From Sphingopyxis sp. PET50 (lineage in GTDB: Bacteria; Pseudomonadota; Alphaproteobacteria; Sphingomonadales; Sphingomonadaceae), in the NCBI RefSeq assembly GCF_025244705.1, contig NZ_CP104207.1, forward strand, positions 2,046,001 through 2,110,000: a stretch of 64,000 nt of DNA, given 5' to 3'. The notes below the pieces were generated by a model. The model had not been told where the DNA came from. It made no database searches and saw nothing but the letters and a program-made list of their open reading frames with translations. This document shows, piece by piece, positions 56,495 through 64,000 of this stretch (its first letter is position 1; every line of letters begins with the position of its first letter). The translations under genes and the position numbers were made by a program.

Positions 56495-56550
56495 AAAGTG
56501 GGAAGCGTCGGTCTTGCGCCGCGCCACATCCTCCGCCAAAGCGCGCAGCC

Positions 56551-57470
56551 ATGCGTATCGCCTTCATGGGAACGCCGCCCTTTGCGGTGCCGACGCTCGC
56601 CGCGCTTCATGCCGCGGGGCACGAGATCGCGGCCGTCTACACCCAGCCCCCCGCCCCGCGCAGCGCGGCAAGAAGCTGCAGCAAAGCGCCGTCCACAATT
56701 GGGCCGAAGACCATGACCTGCCCGTCCGCACGCCAGGGAGCCTCAAGGGCACCGACGAACAGGCCGCTTTCGCCGCGCTCGACCTCGATGTCGCGGTGGT
56801 CGCGGCGTACGGCCTGATCCTGCCGCAAGCGGTACTCGACGCGCCACGCGAGGGCTGCCTCAACGTCCATGGTTCGATCCTGCCGCGCTGGCGCGGCGCG
56901 GCGCCGGTGCAGCGCGCGATCCTGGCGGGGGATGTGGAGACGGGCGTGACGATCATGCAGATGGACGCGGGGCTCGACACCGGCGCGATGCGGCTGGTCG
57001 AACGCACCCCAGTCGCGGGCAAGAGTGCCGGGATGCTGACCGACGAACTCGCCGAAATGGGCGCGCTGATGATGGTCAGGGTGCTGAGCGACCTCCACGC
57101 CTTCGCGCCGCACGCCCAGCCCGACGAGGGCGTCACTTACGCGGCCAAGATCGACAAGAGCGAGGCACGCCTCGACTTCCTGACCAGCGCGGTGCAGGTC
57201 GAACGCCAGATCCGCGCCTTCAACCCGATGCCCGGCGCCTTCTTCGAACTCGACGGCGAACGCTATAAATTGCTCGCCGCCGAGGTCGTTCCTCCCGCCG
57301 ACACCGTCGCCGGCGCCAAGCCCGGCGTCACGCTCGACGATGCCCTGACCATCGCCTGCAACCCCGGCGCGATCCGCGCGACGCGCGTCCAGCGCGCGGG
57401 CAAGCCCGCGATGGACGCCGCCGAACTGCTGCGCGGGCGGGCGATACCAAAGGGCACGCGCCTCGCCTGA
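56551..57470 (+). CDS. fmt: Methionyl-tRNA formyltransferase (one frameshift)
   Basis: About 307 residues. N-terminus [20 protein letters not shown] and [13 protein letters not shown]; after a missing base near 56663 the frame continues [52 protein letters not shown] (catalytic Asn-His-Asp region), [20 protein letters not shown] and the C-terminal OB-like domain ([19 protein letters not shown]). Essential for initiator tRNA formylation in most bacteria, so a real loss here is improbable. Confidence 0.93.
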
Positions 57471-57473
57471 CTT

Positions 57474-57599
57474 CCGTTCGTGTCGAGCCCTTCGACTGCC
57501 TTGCAGGCGCTCAGGATAAACTTCGGCCCTTGGCCGAAGTCGAGACACCCGAAGTTGCGCGAGGCCTACCGGCATCTCGACTTCGCTCGATGCGAACGG
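57474..57599. repeat. Palindromic intergenic repeat, family D variant
   Basis: Begins CCGTTCGTGTCGAGCCCTTC and ends CTTCGCTCGATGCGAACGG, with inner CTTCGGCC/GGCCGAAG and TCGAGACACCC. It fills the fmt-truA gap. Confidence 0.88.
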
Positions 57600-57612
57600 C
57601 TAAGGGGCGGCG

Positions 57613-58353
57613 ATGACAAGATTTGCCCTGACCATCGAATATGACGGCCGTCCCTATATGGGCTGGCAGCGGCAGGCGCACGGGCCGAGCGTGCAGCAGA
57701 CGATCGAGGAAGCGGTCACGCGCATTACCGGCGAGGAAGCGGCGGTGTTCAGCGCCGGGCGCACCGACGCCGGGGTCCATGCCATCGCGATGCGCGGCCA
57801 TGTCGATATCGAAAAGCCGCTGACGCCCTTCCGCCTGATGGAGGCGATCAACGCGCAGCTCCGTCCCGCCCCGATCGCGATCATCGCGTGCGAAGAGGTG
57901 AGCGACGACTGGCATTCGCGCTTCGCCTGCATCGGGCGCCGCTATGAGTATCGCATCGTCAACCGCCGCGCGCCGCTGACCTGGGACAAGGGGCTGGCCT
58001 GGCAATTCGCCCGCCCGCTCGATGCCGGCGCGATGCACGACGCGGCGCAACTGCTCCTCGGCCTTCATGACTTCACCACCTTCCGCTCGGTCAACTGCCA
58101 GTCGCAGAGCCCGGTGAAGACCCTCGATAAGCTGACCGTCAGCCGCCATGGGGAGGAAATCATCGTCGAGGCCGCCGCGCGCAGCTTCCTGCATCATCAG
58201 GTGCGGTCGATGGTCGGCTGTCTCGCGCTGGTCGGCGAGGGCAAATGGTCGGCGCGCGACCTGAAGGCGGCGCTCGACGCCGCGGACCGGCAGGCACTGG
58301 GGCTGAACGCGCCGCCGGACGGGCTGTATTTCGTGAGCGCACGATATCCCTGA
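57613..58353 (+). CDS. truA: tRNA pseudouridine(38-40) synthase TruA
   Basis: 246 residues. Catalytic motif [11 protein letters not shown] with Asp52, plus [38 protein letters not shown] and [16 protein letters not shown]. Full length. Confidence 0.98.
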   Translation: MTRFALTIEYDGRPYMGWQRQAHGPSVQQTIEEAVTRITGEEAAVFSAGRTDAGVHAIAMRGHVDIEKPLTPFRLMEAINAQLRPAPIAIIACEEVSDDWHSRFACIGRRYEYRIVNRRAPLTWDKGLAWQFARPLDAGAMHDAAQLLLGLHDFTTFRSVNCQSQSPVKTLDKLTVSRHGEEIIVEAAARSFLHHQVRSMVGCLALVGEGKWSARDLKAALDAADRQALGLNAPPDGLYFVSARYP

Positions 58354-58412
58354 CGGGATCGGACCCGAAAACCGGAGGCGGATGTTCGTTTCGGGGTGGC
58401 TCAAAGACATTC

Positions 58413-58433
58413 CCCTCCCTTTTAGGGAGGGGT
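58413..58433. repeat. Short palindrome, family C variant
   Basis: CCCCTCCC and GGGAGGGG around TTTTA, 60 bp after truA; could act as a terminator stem for truA. Confidence 0.6.
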
Positions 58434-58486
58434 TAGGGGTGGGTAGCGAGCGCAGCGAGCAAGAAGGAAGAGCGCCGCCTTCGGGC

Positions 58487-58570
58487 CGCATCGCCACCCG
58501 ATACGACAAGCTCGCCGCCAACTTCCTCGGCTTCGTCAAACTCGCCAGCATCATGCTGTGGCTCAAATGA
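58487..58570 (+). pseudogene. Remnant of an IS5-family transposase (C-terminal 27 residues)
   Basis: The frame encodes RIATRYDKLAANFLGFVKLA then SIMLWLK and a stop. The first 14 residues are identical to the C-terminal end of the complete transposase next to it (RIATRYDKLAANFL), but the last residues differ, so this is a relict of a related older element rather than a duplicated end. Confidence 0.8.
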
Positions 58571-58588
58571 TTAAATCGTCACCACAAC

Positions 58589-59448
58589 CTAGGGTTAAAA
58601 CCCAATCATCCTCTTGAAATTGCTTGTATGTATTGATTCAAAGGGCCTTCACCGCAGCGGGAGGCCCTTCACGATGTCGCGTTCTTTATTCTGGTTGTCG
58701 GACGAAGCTTGGCTGGCGATCGAGCCGTACTTGCCCCGGAACCAGCCTGGTGCGCGACGGGTCGATGACCGGCGGGTGATTTCGGGCATCCTTCATGTAC
58801 TGAAATCCGGCTGCCGGTGGTGCGACTGTCCGGCAGACGATGGACCATCGACGACGGTCTACAACCGCTTCAACCGCTGGTCGCGGCGGGGGTTCTGGAC
58901 GAAGTTGCTCGATGCCTTGGCAGGGGCGGGTGCGGTGACGAAGAGCACGGCGATCGATAGCACCTACATCAAAGCCCAGCGCTCGGCCTTTGGTGGAAAA
59001 GGGGGCGCCAGACGCAGGCGATCGGTCGTTCTCGCGGCGGCTGGACAACCAAGATCCATGCCCTGACCGACGTTCTCGGCCGCCCCTATGCCCTTATGCT
59101 GACGGCGGGCAATGTCAGCGATGTGAAGGCTGCACCGGCACTGCTCGAACGCGCCGGACCGATGCGCTACCTGCTCGGCGACAAGGGCTACGACGCAAAC
59201 CGGCTGCGGACGTCCTTGCGCGAGAATGGCACCAGCCCCGTCATTCCGGGTCGCCGCAACCGCAAGCGAGCCATCCGATACGATCAGCACCGCTACCGTA
59301 GCCGGCACCTCATCGAAAATGCCTTCTGCCGGATCAAAGACTTCCGTCGGATCGCCACACGCTACGACAAGCTCGCGGCCAACTTCCTGTCAGCCGTCGC
59401 GCTGGTCACTACCTTGGCCTTCTGGCTCTGAATGAGTCTCAGCCCTAG
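58589..59448 (+). mobile_element. IS5-family insertion sequence, about 860 bp including CTAG ends
   Basis: Flanked by CTAG on both sides (58589-58592, 59445-59448), consistent with target duplication (CTAG or TA). Terminal inverted repeats: left CTAGGGTTAAAACCCAATCA, right (complement) CTAGGGCTGAGACTCATTCA, 15 of 20 identical. It contains one transposase gene in two frames. The right CTAG contains the carD stop codon, so the element landed at the very end of carD without changing it. Confidence 0.85.
58674..59431 (+). CDS. IS5-family transposase (two overlapping frames)
   Basis: About 252 residues when joined. First frame: MSRSLFWLSDEAWLAIEPYL, DDRRVISGILHVLKSGCRW (DUF4096-type N-domain), STAIDSTYIKAQRSAFGGKG. 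Second frame: QAIGRSRGGWTTKIHALTDV, LLGDKGYDANRLR, RSRHLIENAFCRIKDFRRIATRYDK. The DDE residues are in IDSTYIK, GDKGYD and ENAF. The switch (-1) occurs near the AAAAGGGGG run at 58997-59005. Several IS5 groups use programmed frameshifting, so this one may be natural. Confidence 0.88.
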
Positions 59449-59975
59449 CTCACTTTCTCCACATAATATTTCGGCGCATGCTCGTTCAGGATCTGCAGGA
59501 TCTTCGCCTGCGCCGTCTTTTCGTCGCTTTCCTCCATCGCGCCCAGTTCGCGCGCGAGGCGGCTCGAGGCGGCTTCGAAGATCTGGCGTTCCGAATAGCT
59601 CTGCTCGGGCTGGTCGTCGGCGCGGAACAGGTCGCGGGTCACTTCGGCGATCGACACCAGGTCGCCCGAATTGATCTTCGCTTCATATTCCTGCGCGCGG
59701 CGCGACCACATGGTGCGCTTGACCTTCGGCTTGGTGGTCAGCACCTGCAGCGCTTCCTTCAGCGTCTTGTCGGACGACAGCTTGCGCATGCCCACGCCCT
59801 CGGCCTTGTTGGTCGGGACGCGCAGGGTCATTTTTTCCTTTTCGAAGCGCAGGACATAAAGTTCGAGCTGCATGCCGGCGATTTCCGACTTCTGCAGCTC
59901 GATGACGCGCCCCACGCCATGCTTGGGATAAACGACATAGTCACCGACTTCGAAGAGGAGGGTGTTTGCGGACAT
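59445..59975 (-). CDS. carD: CarD-family transcription regulator
   Basis: 176 residues. N-terminal RNA-polymerase-interacting Tudor-like domain (FEVGDYVVYPKHGVGRVIEL, LRFEKEKMTLRVP) and C-terminal DNA-binding helices (MWSRRAQEYEAKINSGDL, AEVTRDLFRAD). It stabilises open promoter complexes, often at rRNA promoters. AGGAAA precedes ATG 59975. The stop codon lies in the IS5 right-end CTAG. Confidence 0.95.
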   Translation of the reverse strand: MSANTLLFEVGDYVVYPKHGVGRVIELQKSEIAGMQLELYVLRFEKEKMTLRVPTNKAEGVGMRKLSSDKTLKEALQVLTTKPKVKRTMWSRRAQEYEAKINSGDLVSIAEVTRDLFRADDQPEQSYSERQIFEAASSRLARELGAMEESDEKTAQAKILQILNEHAPKYYVEKVS

Positions 59976-60288
59976 GCAATTTCCTTTCTGTGCCTTGCCG
60001 GGACAGGAAAGCGCGTCAAAGCCAGTGCATCCGGCCCTCCCTCTGGAGGTGGATCGAAGCATTTCGGCGGCGCTAGCCAGTCAGAGTGGCAAGGGATATG
60101 GCTCCATCGGAAACGCCGAATGTGCCCCAGCCCAGCGACGGGAAGAGGCAGAATGTCGGCGTGTTGATATATATTATAACAGAGTCGCAATAAAATTGCC
60201 ACCCCTTGGCGGAAATGCGGGAGTGAGCGCCTTGACGGCCCTTTTGAACCGTTTCAGGCTGCAACGGAATCATATGTGGGAGAGCGGA
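59976..60288. promoter_or_regulatory. carD leader region and candidate carD promoter (60173-60201)
   Basis: No gene seen. On the minus strand TGGCAA (60196-60201), a 17-bp spacer and a perfect TATAAT (60173-60178) form a good promoter. The implied carD leader is about 190 nt, long enough for regulation. The divergent dehydrogenase gene begins at 60289. Confidence 0.5.
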
Positions 60289-61108
60289 ATGCAGGATCAA
60301 GTCTGGTGGGTGACGGGCGCCTCCTCGGGCATCGGCGCAGCGCTGGCGCGGGCGCTCGCGGCGCGCGGCGCGCGGCTGATCCTGTCGGGCCGCAATGTCG
60401 CCGCTCTCGAAGCCGTGGCGAAGGATTGCGGGCCCGGCACGATGATCCTGCCCTTCGAGGCAACCGATTATGCCGTGCTGCTCGGCGATGGCCGAGGAGG
60501 CGTGGAACTGGTGCGGACGCATCGACGGCCTTGTCAACAATGCCGGCATCTCGCAGCGCAGCCTGGCGATCGAGACCGATTTTTCGGTCTATCGGAAAAT
60601 CGTCGATGTCGACCTGCTCGCCCCCATCGCCCTCACCCAGCAGCTTTTGCCGCGCATGGTCGCGGCGGGCGGCGGACAGATCGTCGCCATCTCGAGCGTC
60701 GCGGGGATCGCCGGCGTGCCGCTGCGCAGCGCCTATTGTGCCGCCAAGCACGGGCTGATCGGCTACCACGACAGCATCCGCGCCGAAAATGAGCATCTGG
60801 GCCTGAAAGTCCTCGTCGTCGCGCCCGGATCGATCGCGACCAATGTCAGCCGCAACGCGCTGAGCGCCGACGGCAGCGTGCGGGGGGCAAGCGACAAGGC
60901 GATCGACAATGGCCTGTCGCCCGATTTCGCGGCGGCGCAGATTTTGGACGCCGTCGCGGCGGGAACGCGCGAACTCGTGGTCGCCGAGGGCGCCGAAGCC
61001 GCCATCCCCGCGCTGCGCCGCGGCGATCCCGACGCGCTGTTCGACCGGATGAGCGCGATGGTCCAGGCAGGCTATGCCACGCAAATGAAAGCGGGCCGCG
61101 AGGGATAG
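60289..61108 (+). CDS. Short-chain dehydrogenase/reductase (one frameshift)
   Basis: About 273 residues. VTGASSGIGAALARALAARG cofactor motif, then after one extra base near 60484 the next frame gives IDGLVNNAGISQRS, ISSVAGIAGVPLRSAYCAAKHG (catalytic Ser, Tyr, Lys) and VAPGSIATNVSRNAL. The SDR family member resembles DltE/DHRS7B-type reductases; substrate unknown. ATG 60289 follows GGGAG. Confidence 0.88.
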
Positions 61109-61122
61109 CCCCCGCGGCCCGC
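61091..61122 (+). terminator. Hairpin at the end of the dehydrogenase gene
   Basis: Perfect 10-bp stem GCGGGCCGCG / CGCGGCCCGC spanning the stop codon; no clear T run. It may end both convergent transcripts. Confidence 0.55.
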
Positions 61123-61145
61123 CATCTCGCCCCTGGGCGAAGCGC

Positions 61146-63194
61146 TTATTTCGTATCGACCGTGACGACCACCGGCACCGGCTTGTCGGGGTCGCTGTCG
61201 ATATAGGCGGGGTTGAACCGCTCGAGCCACTTTTCGGTCTCGACCAGCCATTCGGTATGCACATCCTCATAAGGCAGGTTGTGCGTGCCCTTCGGCTGTT
61301 CGACATAACGGAAATCGACGCCTTCCTTCTTGCCCGATCCCTTGAGGCGCGACACCAGAGTGCGCGATTGTTCGATCGGAATACGCGCATCGCGCAAACC
61401 CGCGACGATCAGGATCGGCGCCCATTTTCCATCGGTGTTGCGCGCCGAGGAGATCGAGATCAGGTCGGCGGCAGTTGCCTGGAAATTGGCGCCGAAGCTG
61501 CCGAAGGTGTTGGTGTCGTATGACTTCATCATCGGGAAGTCATAGACGCCCGCACCGGCGATCGCGCATTTCCACAGATTGCCGTCGCGCTGCGCCCCGC
61601 GTGCGGTCGCATAGCCGCCATAGGACCATCCCATGATGCACGCGCGCTTGGGATCGATCAGGCCCTGCCCAGCAAACCAGGTGACCGCATCGTTGAGGTC
61701 GTCCTGCATCCGGTTGCCATAGCCGTCGGGCTTGCGCCCTTCCTTGACGAACTCCTTTCCGTAGCCGCCGGAGCCGCGATAATTGGGCTGGATGACGACA
61801 TAGCCGAGTTCGGCGACCGCCTGGTGCCAGGGGAAGAAGCCGAAGCCTTCCTCGTCCCGGATGCCATAGGGGCCGCCATGCGGCATCACCACGACGGGCA
61901 GGTTCTTGCGCTCCTTGCGGTGGCGCGGATAGGTGACGACCGCCTCGATCTCCATGCCGTCCGACGCCTTGTAGCGGACGGTGTCGGTGGGGTTCATCTT
62001 GGCACCCTGCAGGATCGGGTGGACCCAGCCGAGAAGCTGCATCTTGCCGCTTTCGGTGTCGTACAGATAATAGCCGCCCGGATCGCTCGTTTCGCCGACG
62101 CGGACGATCAGCTTGGTGTCGCCGTCATTGGTCGACGTGATCATCGCATTGCCTTCGCCGAAATCTTCGTCGAAGAATTTCTGGACCTGTGCCAGGCGCG
62201 GATCCATCCACTTGCGGCGTTCCTTGTCGGTCGTGAAGGCGACGCCCAGCATGTCGTTTTCCGTCTCGTTGGCGACAAGGCCATCGACGTCATAGCGACT
62301 GAGCTGGAAAATCGGCGCGCCGACGATTTCCATCGTCTTCATGTTGACCTTGTAGACGCGGCGCAGATTGTCCTTGTTGCTCGTCGCATAGGCCATGTCG
62401 GGTTCGTCGAGGAAAATCTCGGGCACGATCTGCGACTGGGTGAAGGTCGGGTCCTTGGCGTTCGACACGGTCTTCAGCGTGCCGCTGGCGTCCGAACGGT
62501 ACATCAGCCGCTGGTTGCCCTTGTCGTCCTGGCCCAGCCCGCCGCGAATGACGCCCTTGCCGTCGACCAGCCAGGTGCTGACTTCGACATTGGGGCGCTG
62601 CACCGACTTGTATTTGCCCGTGCGCACATCGACTTCGATGACTTCTGGCCCCGGCGAGAAGCTGCCGTCCTTGAACACGCTGCGCTGGATCAGCATCGTC
62701 TCCTTTTCGTCGTTGACGTACAGGATCGTGCCGCCGTCGCCACCGGCGTCGGTCCAGGCGATCGGCGTCAACTTGCCGCTTTCGAGATCATAGGCGGCGA
62801 GTCGGCGGAGGTCCGACCGCTGGCCGAAGATATTTTCGCGCGACAGCAAAGTGACGATCAGCGTGCGGTTGCCGACCCAGCGCCAGCCGCCCATGGTGCG
62901 GTCGCCCGCCTCGCGATATTCCTCGGCCTTAGCGATCATCGTCGGCGCGCTGCCCGGCTTGGTGAGGTCGATATAACCCAGATTGTCGATGCCATCGCGG
63001 CTCATCATCACCGCGATCTTCGTGCCGTCGGGCGACAGGCGCGGGTCGCGCATGAACGGCCTTTTGCCGAACACGGCGGTATCGACGCGCCCCTTTTGCG
63101 CCGTCACGACGATATCGCTCGCCTGCGCGGCCGCAGCCACCGGCCAGCCCATCGCCGACGCCAGCAAAGCTGCGGCAAACATCTTCTTGATCAT
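61146..63194 (-). CDS. Secreted S9 family peptidase (prolyl oligopeptidase/acylaminoacyl-peptidase-like)
   Basis: 682 residues with a signal peptide (FAAALLASAMGWPVAAAAQA). N-terminal beta-propeller (DPRLSPDGTKIAVMMSRDG, NVEVSTWLVDGKGV) and a C-terminal hydrolase with PVVVMPHGGPYGIRDE, nucleophile GWSYGGYATARG, Asp in GLRDARIPIEQS and His in KGTHNLPYEDVH. Acts in the periplasm or outside on peptides. Intact over 2 kb, despite the surrounding indels. Confidence 0.93.
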   Translation of the reverse strand: MIKKMFAAALLASAMGWPVAAAAQASDIVVTAQKGRVDTAVFGKRPFMRDPRLSPDGTKIAVMMSRDGIDNLGYIDLTKPGSAPTMIAKAEEYREAGDRTMGGWRWVGNRTLIVTLLSRENIFGQRSDLRRLAAYDLESGKLTPIAWTDAGGDGGTILYVNDEKETMLIQRSVFKDGSFSPGPEVIEVDVRTGKYKSVQRPNVEVSTWLVDGKGVIRGGLGQDDKGNQRLMYRSDASGTLKTVSNAKDPTFTQSQIVPEIFLDEPDMAYATSNKDNLRRVYKVNMKTMEIVGAPIFQLSRYDVDGLVANETENDMLGVAFTTDKERRKWMDPRLAQVQKFFDEDFGEGNAMITSTNDGDTKLIVRVGETSDPGGYYLYDTESGKMQLLGWVHPILQGAKMNPTDTVRYKASDGMEIEAVVTYPRHRKERKNLPVVVMPHGGPYGIRDEEGFGFFPWHQAVAELGYVVIQPNYRGSGGYGKEFVKEGRKPDGYGNRMQDDLNDAVTWFAGQGLIDPKRACIMGWSYGGYATARGAQRDGNLWKCAIAGAGVYDFPMMKSYDTNTFGSFGANFQATAADLISISSARNTDGKWAPILIVAGLRDARIPIEQSRTLVSRLKGSGKKEGVDFRYVEQPKGTHNLPYEDVHTEWLVETEKWLERFNPAYIDSDPDKPVPVVVTVDTK

Positions 63195-63331
63195 CCTCGT
63201 CTCCGTTCTCGCGCCCTGACGAACGGCGCAACCCACTGGCATCCGGACCGATTGCCCGCACCTTCCCTCTGCCGCCGCAGCCTAGAAAGGCGGCAGGCCG
63301 ATGGCAACCGGGATAAGTTGAAATTGAAACC

Positions 63332-63363
63332 AAAAGGCCCCGCCGGATTGCTCCGGCGGGGCC
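63332..63363 (-). terminator. Rho-independent terminator of the hppA gene
   Basis: Minus-strand stem GGCCCCGCCGGA / TCCGGCGGGGCC with a GCAA loop, followed by TTTTGGTTT. It lies 28 bp after the hppA stop. Confidence 0.85.
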
Positions 63364-63390
63364 CTTCGTCGCCCGCGAGGGCGGTGCGGC

Positions 63391-64000
63391 TTACGCCGCG
63401 CCGTGCGCCAGCGCCGCAAGGAGCAGGATCGCCACGATGTTGGTGATCTTGATCATCGGGTTGACCGCCGGACCCGCGGTATCCTTGTACGGATCGCCGA
63501 CGGTGTCGCCGGTGACGGCCGCCTTGTGCGCCTCGCTGCCCTTGCCGCCGTGATTGCCGTCCTCGATATACTTCTTGGCATTGTCCCAGGCGCCGCCGCC
63601 CGAGGTCATCGAGATGGCGACGAACAGCCCGCCGACGATCACGCCGAGCAGCAGCGCACCGAGCGCCTCCAGCGCTTCGGCTAGCCCCGCCACCCACAGG
63701 ATGACGAAATAGACGGCGATCGGCGCCAGCACCGGCAGCAGGCTGGGCACGATCATCTCCTTGATCGCCGCCTTGGTGACGAGGTCGACGGTGCGGGCAT
63801 AGTCGGGGCGGCTGGTGCCGTCCATGATGCCCTTGTTGGTCGCGAACTGGTCGCGCACGTCCTTCACCACGTCGCCCGCCGCCTTGCCGACCGCGGTCAT
63901 GCCAAGCGCCCCGAAGAGGTAGGGCAGCAGCGCGCCGAGCAGCAGCCCGACGATGACATAGGGCGACGAGAGCGAGAAGGTCAGCGGCGCGTCGAGCCCG
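63391..64000 (-). CDS. hppA: Membrane-bound H+-translocating pyrophosphatase, C-terminal part
   Basis: About 203 C-terminal residues; the 5' part is beyond the window. Clear family segments: [40 protein letters not shown], the membrane helices [19 protein letters not shown] and [56 protein letters not shown] and the final [15 protein letters not shown]. Couples pyrophosphate hydrolysis to proton pumping at the inner membrane. K+ dependence is decided by residues outside the window. Confidence 0.96.
   Translation of the reverse strand, partial: GLDAPLTFSLSSPYVIVGLLLGALLPYLFGALGMTAVGKAAGDVVKDVRDQFATNKGIMDGTSRPDYARTVDLVTKAAIKEMIVPSLLPVLAPIAVYFVILWVAGLAEALEALGALLLGVIVGGLFVAISMTSGGGAWDNAKKYIEDGNHGGKGSEAHKAAVTGDTVGDPYKDTAGPAVNPMIKITNIVAILLLAALAHGAA

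Noticed and set aside
58674..59431. Counting the IS5 frame switch as a sequencing error like the others
   Set aside because: It lies at an A/G run where some IS5 elements are known to shift frames, so it is left open.

Overview
The window is 64 kb of GC-rich chromosomal DNA from a sphingomonad-type alphaproteobacterium (Sphingomonadaceae; Sphingopyxis-like is my best guess, inferred from gene orders and protein styles, not searched). Supporting signs are the TonB-dependent receptor style, a mannonate dehydratase matching the Novosphingobium ManD residue pattern, housekeeping blocks in alphaproteobacterial order (acpP-fabF-mltG; PBP activator-rsmI-yraN-gshB; rph-rdgB-hemW opposite hrcA-grpE; def-recR-fmt-truA), and many dispersed palindromic intergenic repeats.

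Positions 1-18.3 kb are a polysaccharide/uronate utilisation locus. It holds a LacI-type regulator, a GntR/FCD regulator, a TonB-dependent receptor, two Alginate_lyase-fold proteins, a GH105 unsaturated uronyl hydrolase, a pectin-lyase-like beta-helix protein, a type-B carboxylesterase, a DUF4861 protein, KduI, KduD, KdgK, the mannonate dehydratase ManD, and two paralogous MhpD-like hydratases about 5.5 kb apart. The expected flow is: polymer, unsaturated oligouronides, 5-keto-4-deoxyuronate, KduI, KduD, KDG, KdgK, KDPG, with ManD feeding mannonate into the same KDG pool. A KDPG aldolase and inner-membrane transporters are not in the window. Four copies of an ACCGGT-centred palindrome lie at the four main promoter regions and look like one LacI-type regulon. 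A GntR-type palindrome lies only before manD.

Positions 18.3-26.4 kb carry a molybdenum-enzyme group (fdhD, mobA, a DUF1345 membrane protein, a YdeP/FdhF-like oxidoreductase), an AlkC-like repair protein, a pseudouridine synthase, an elongator tRNA-Met(CAU) and small enzymes. Positions 26.4-29.3 kb are mltG-fabF-acpP with a strong terminator between acpP and fabF. Positions 29.3-41.6 kb are mixed: a serine hydrolase, a TPR regulator, a VOC/ferric-reductase-like fusion, uvrB, a HigBA-like toxin-antitoxin pair, an S10 peptidase, a TetR unit with a clear operator, and an NRDE protein. Positions 41.9-58.4 kb are mostly housekeeping. At 58.5-59.4 kb an IS5-family element sits against the carD stop codon beside the remnant of a related element. 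The end has carD, a short-chain dehydrogenase, an S9 peptidase and the 3' part of a membrane pyrophosphatase gene.

A striking property of the whole window is the number of single-base frameshifts (about 22) in otherwise well-conserved genes, including fmt, hrcA and kduI. Several are the same insertion (an extra T in GCC[T]AGC) or lie in G/C runs. I treat most as sequence or assembly errors and annotate the full reconstructed genes, but the alternative of real decay cannot be excluded from one sequence.
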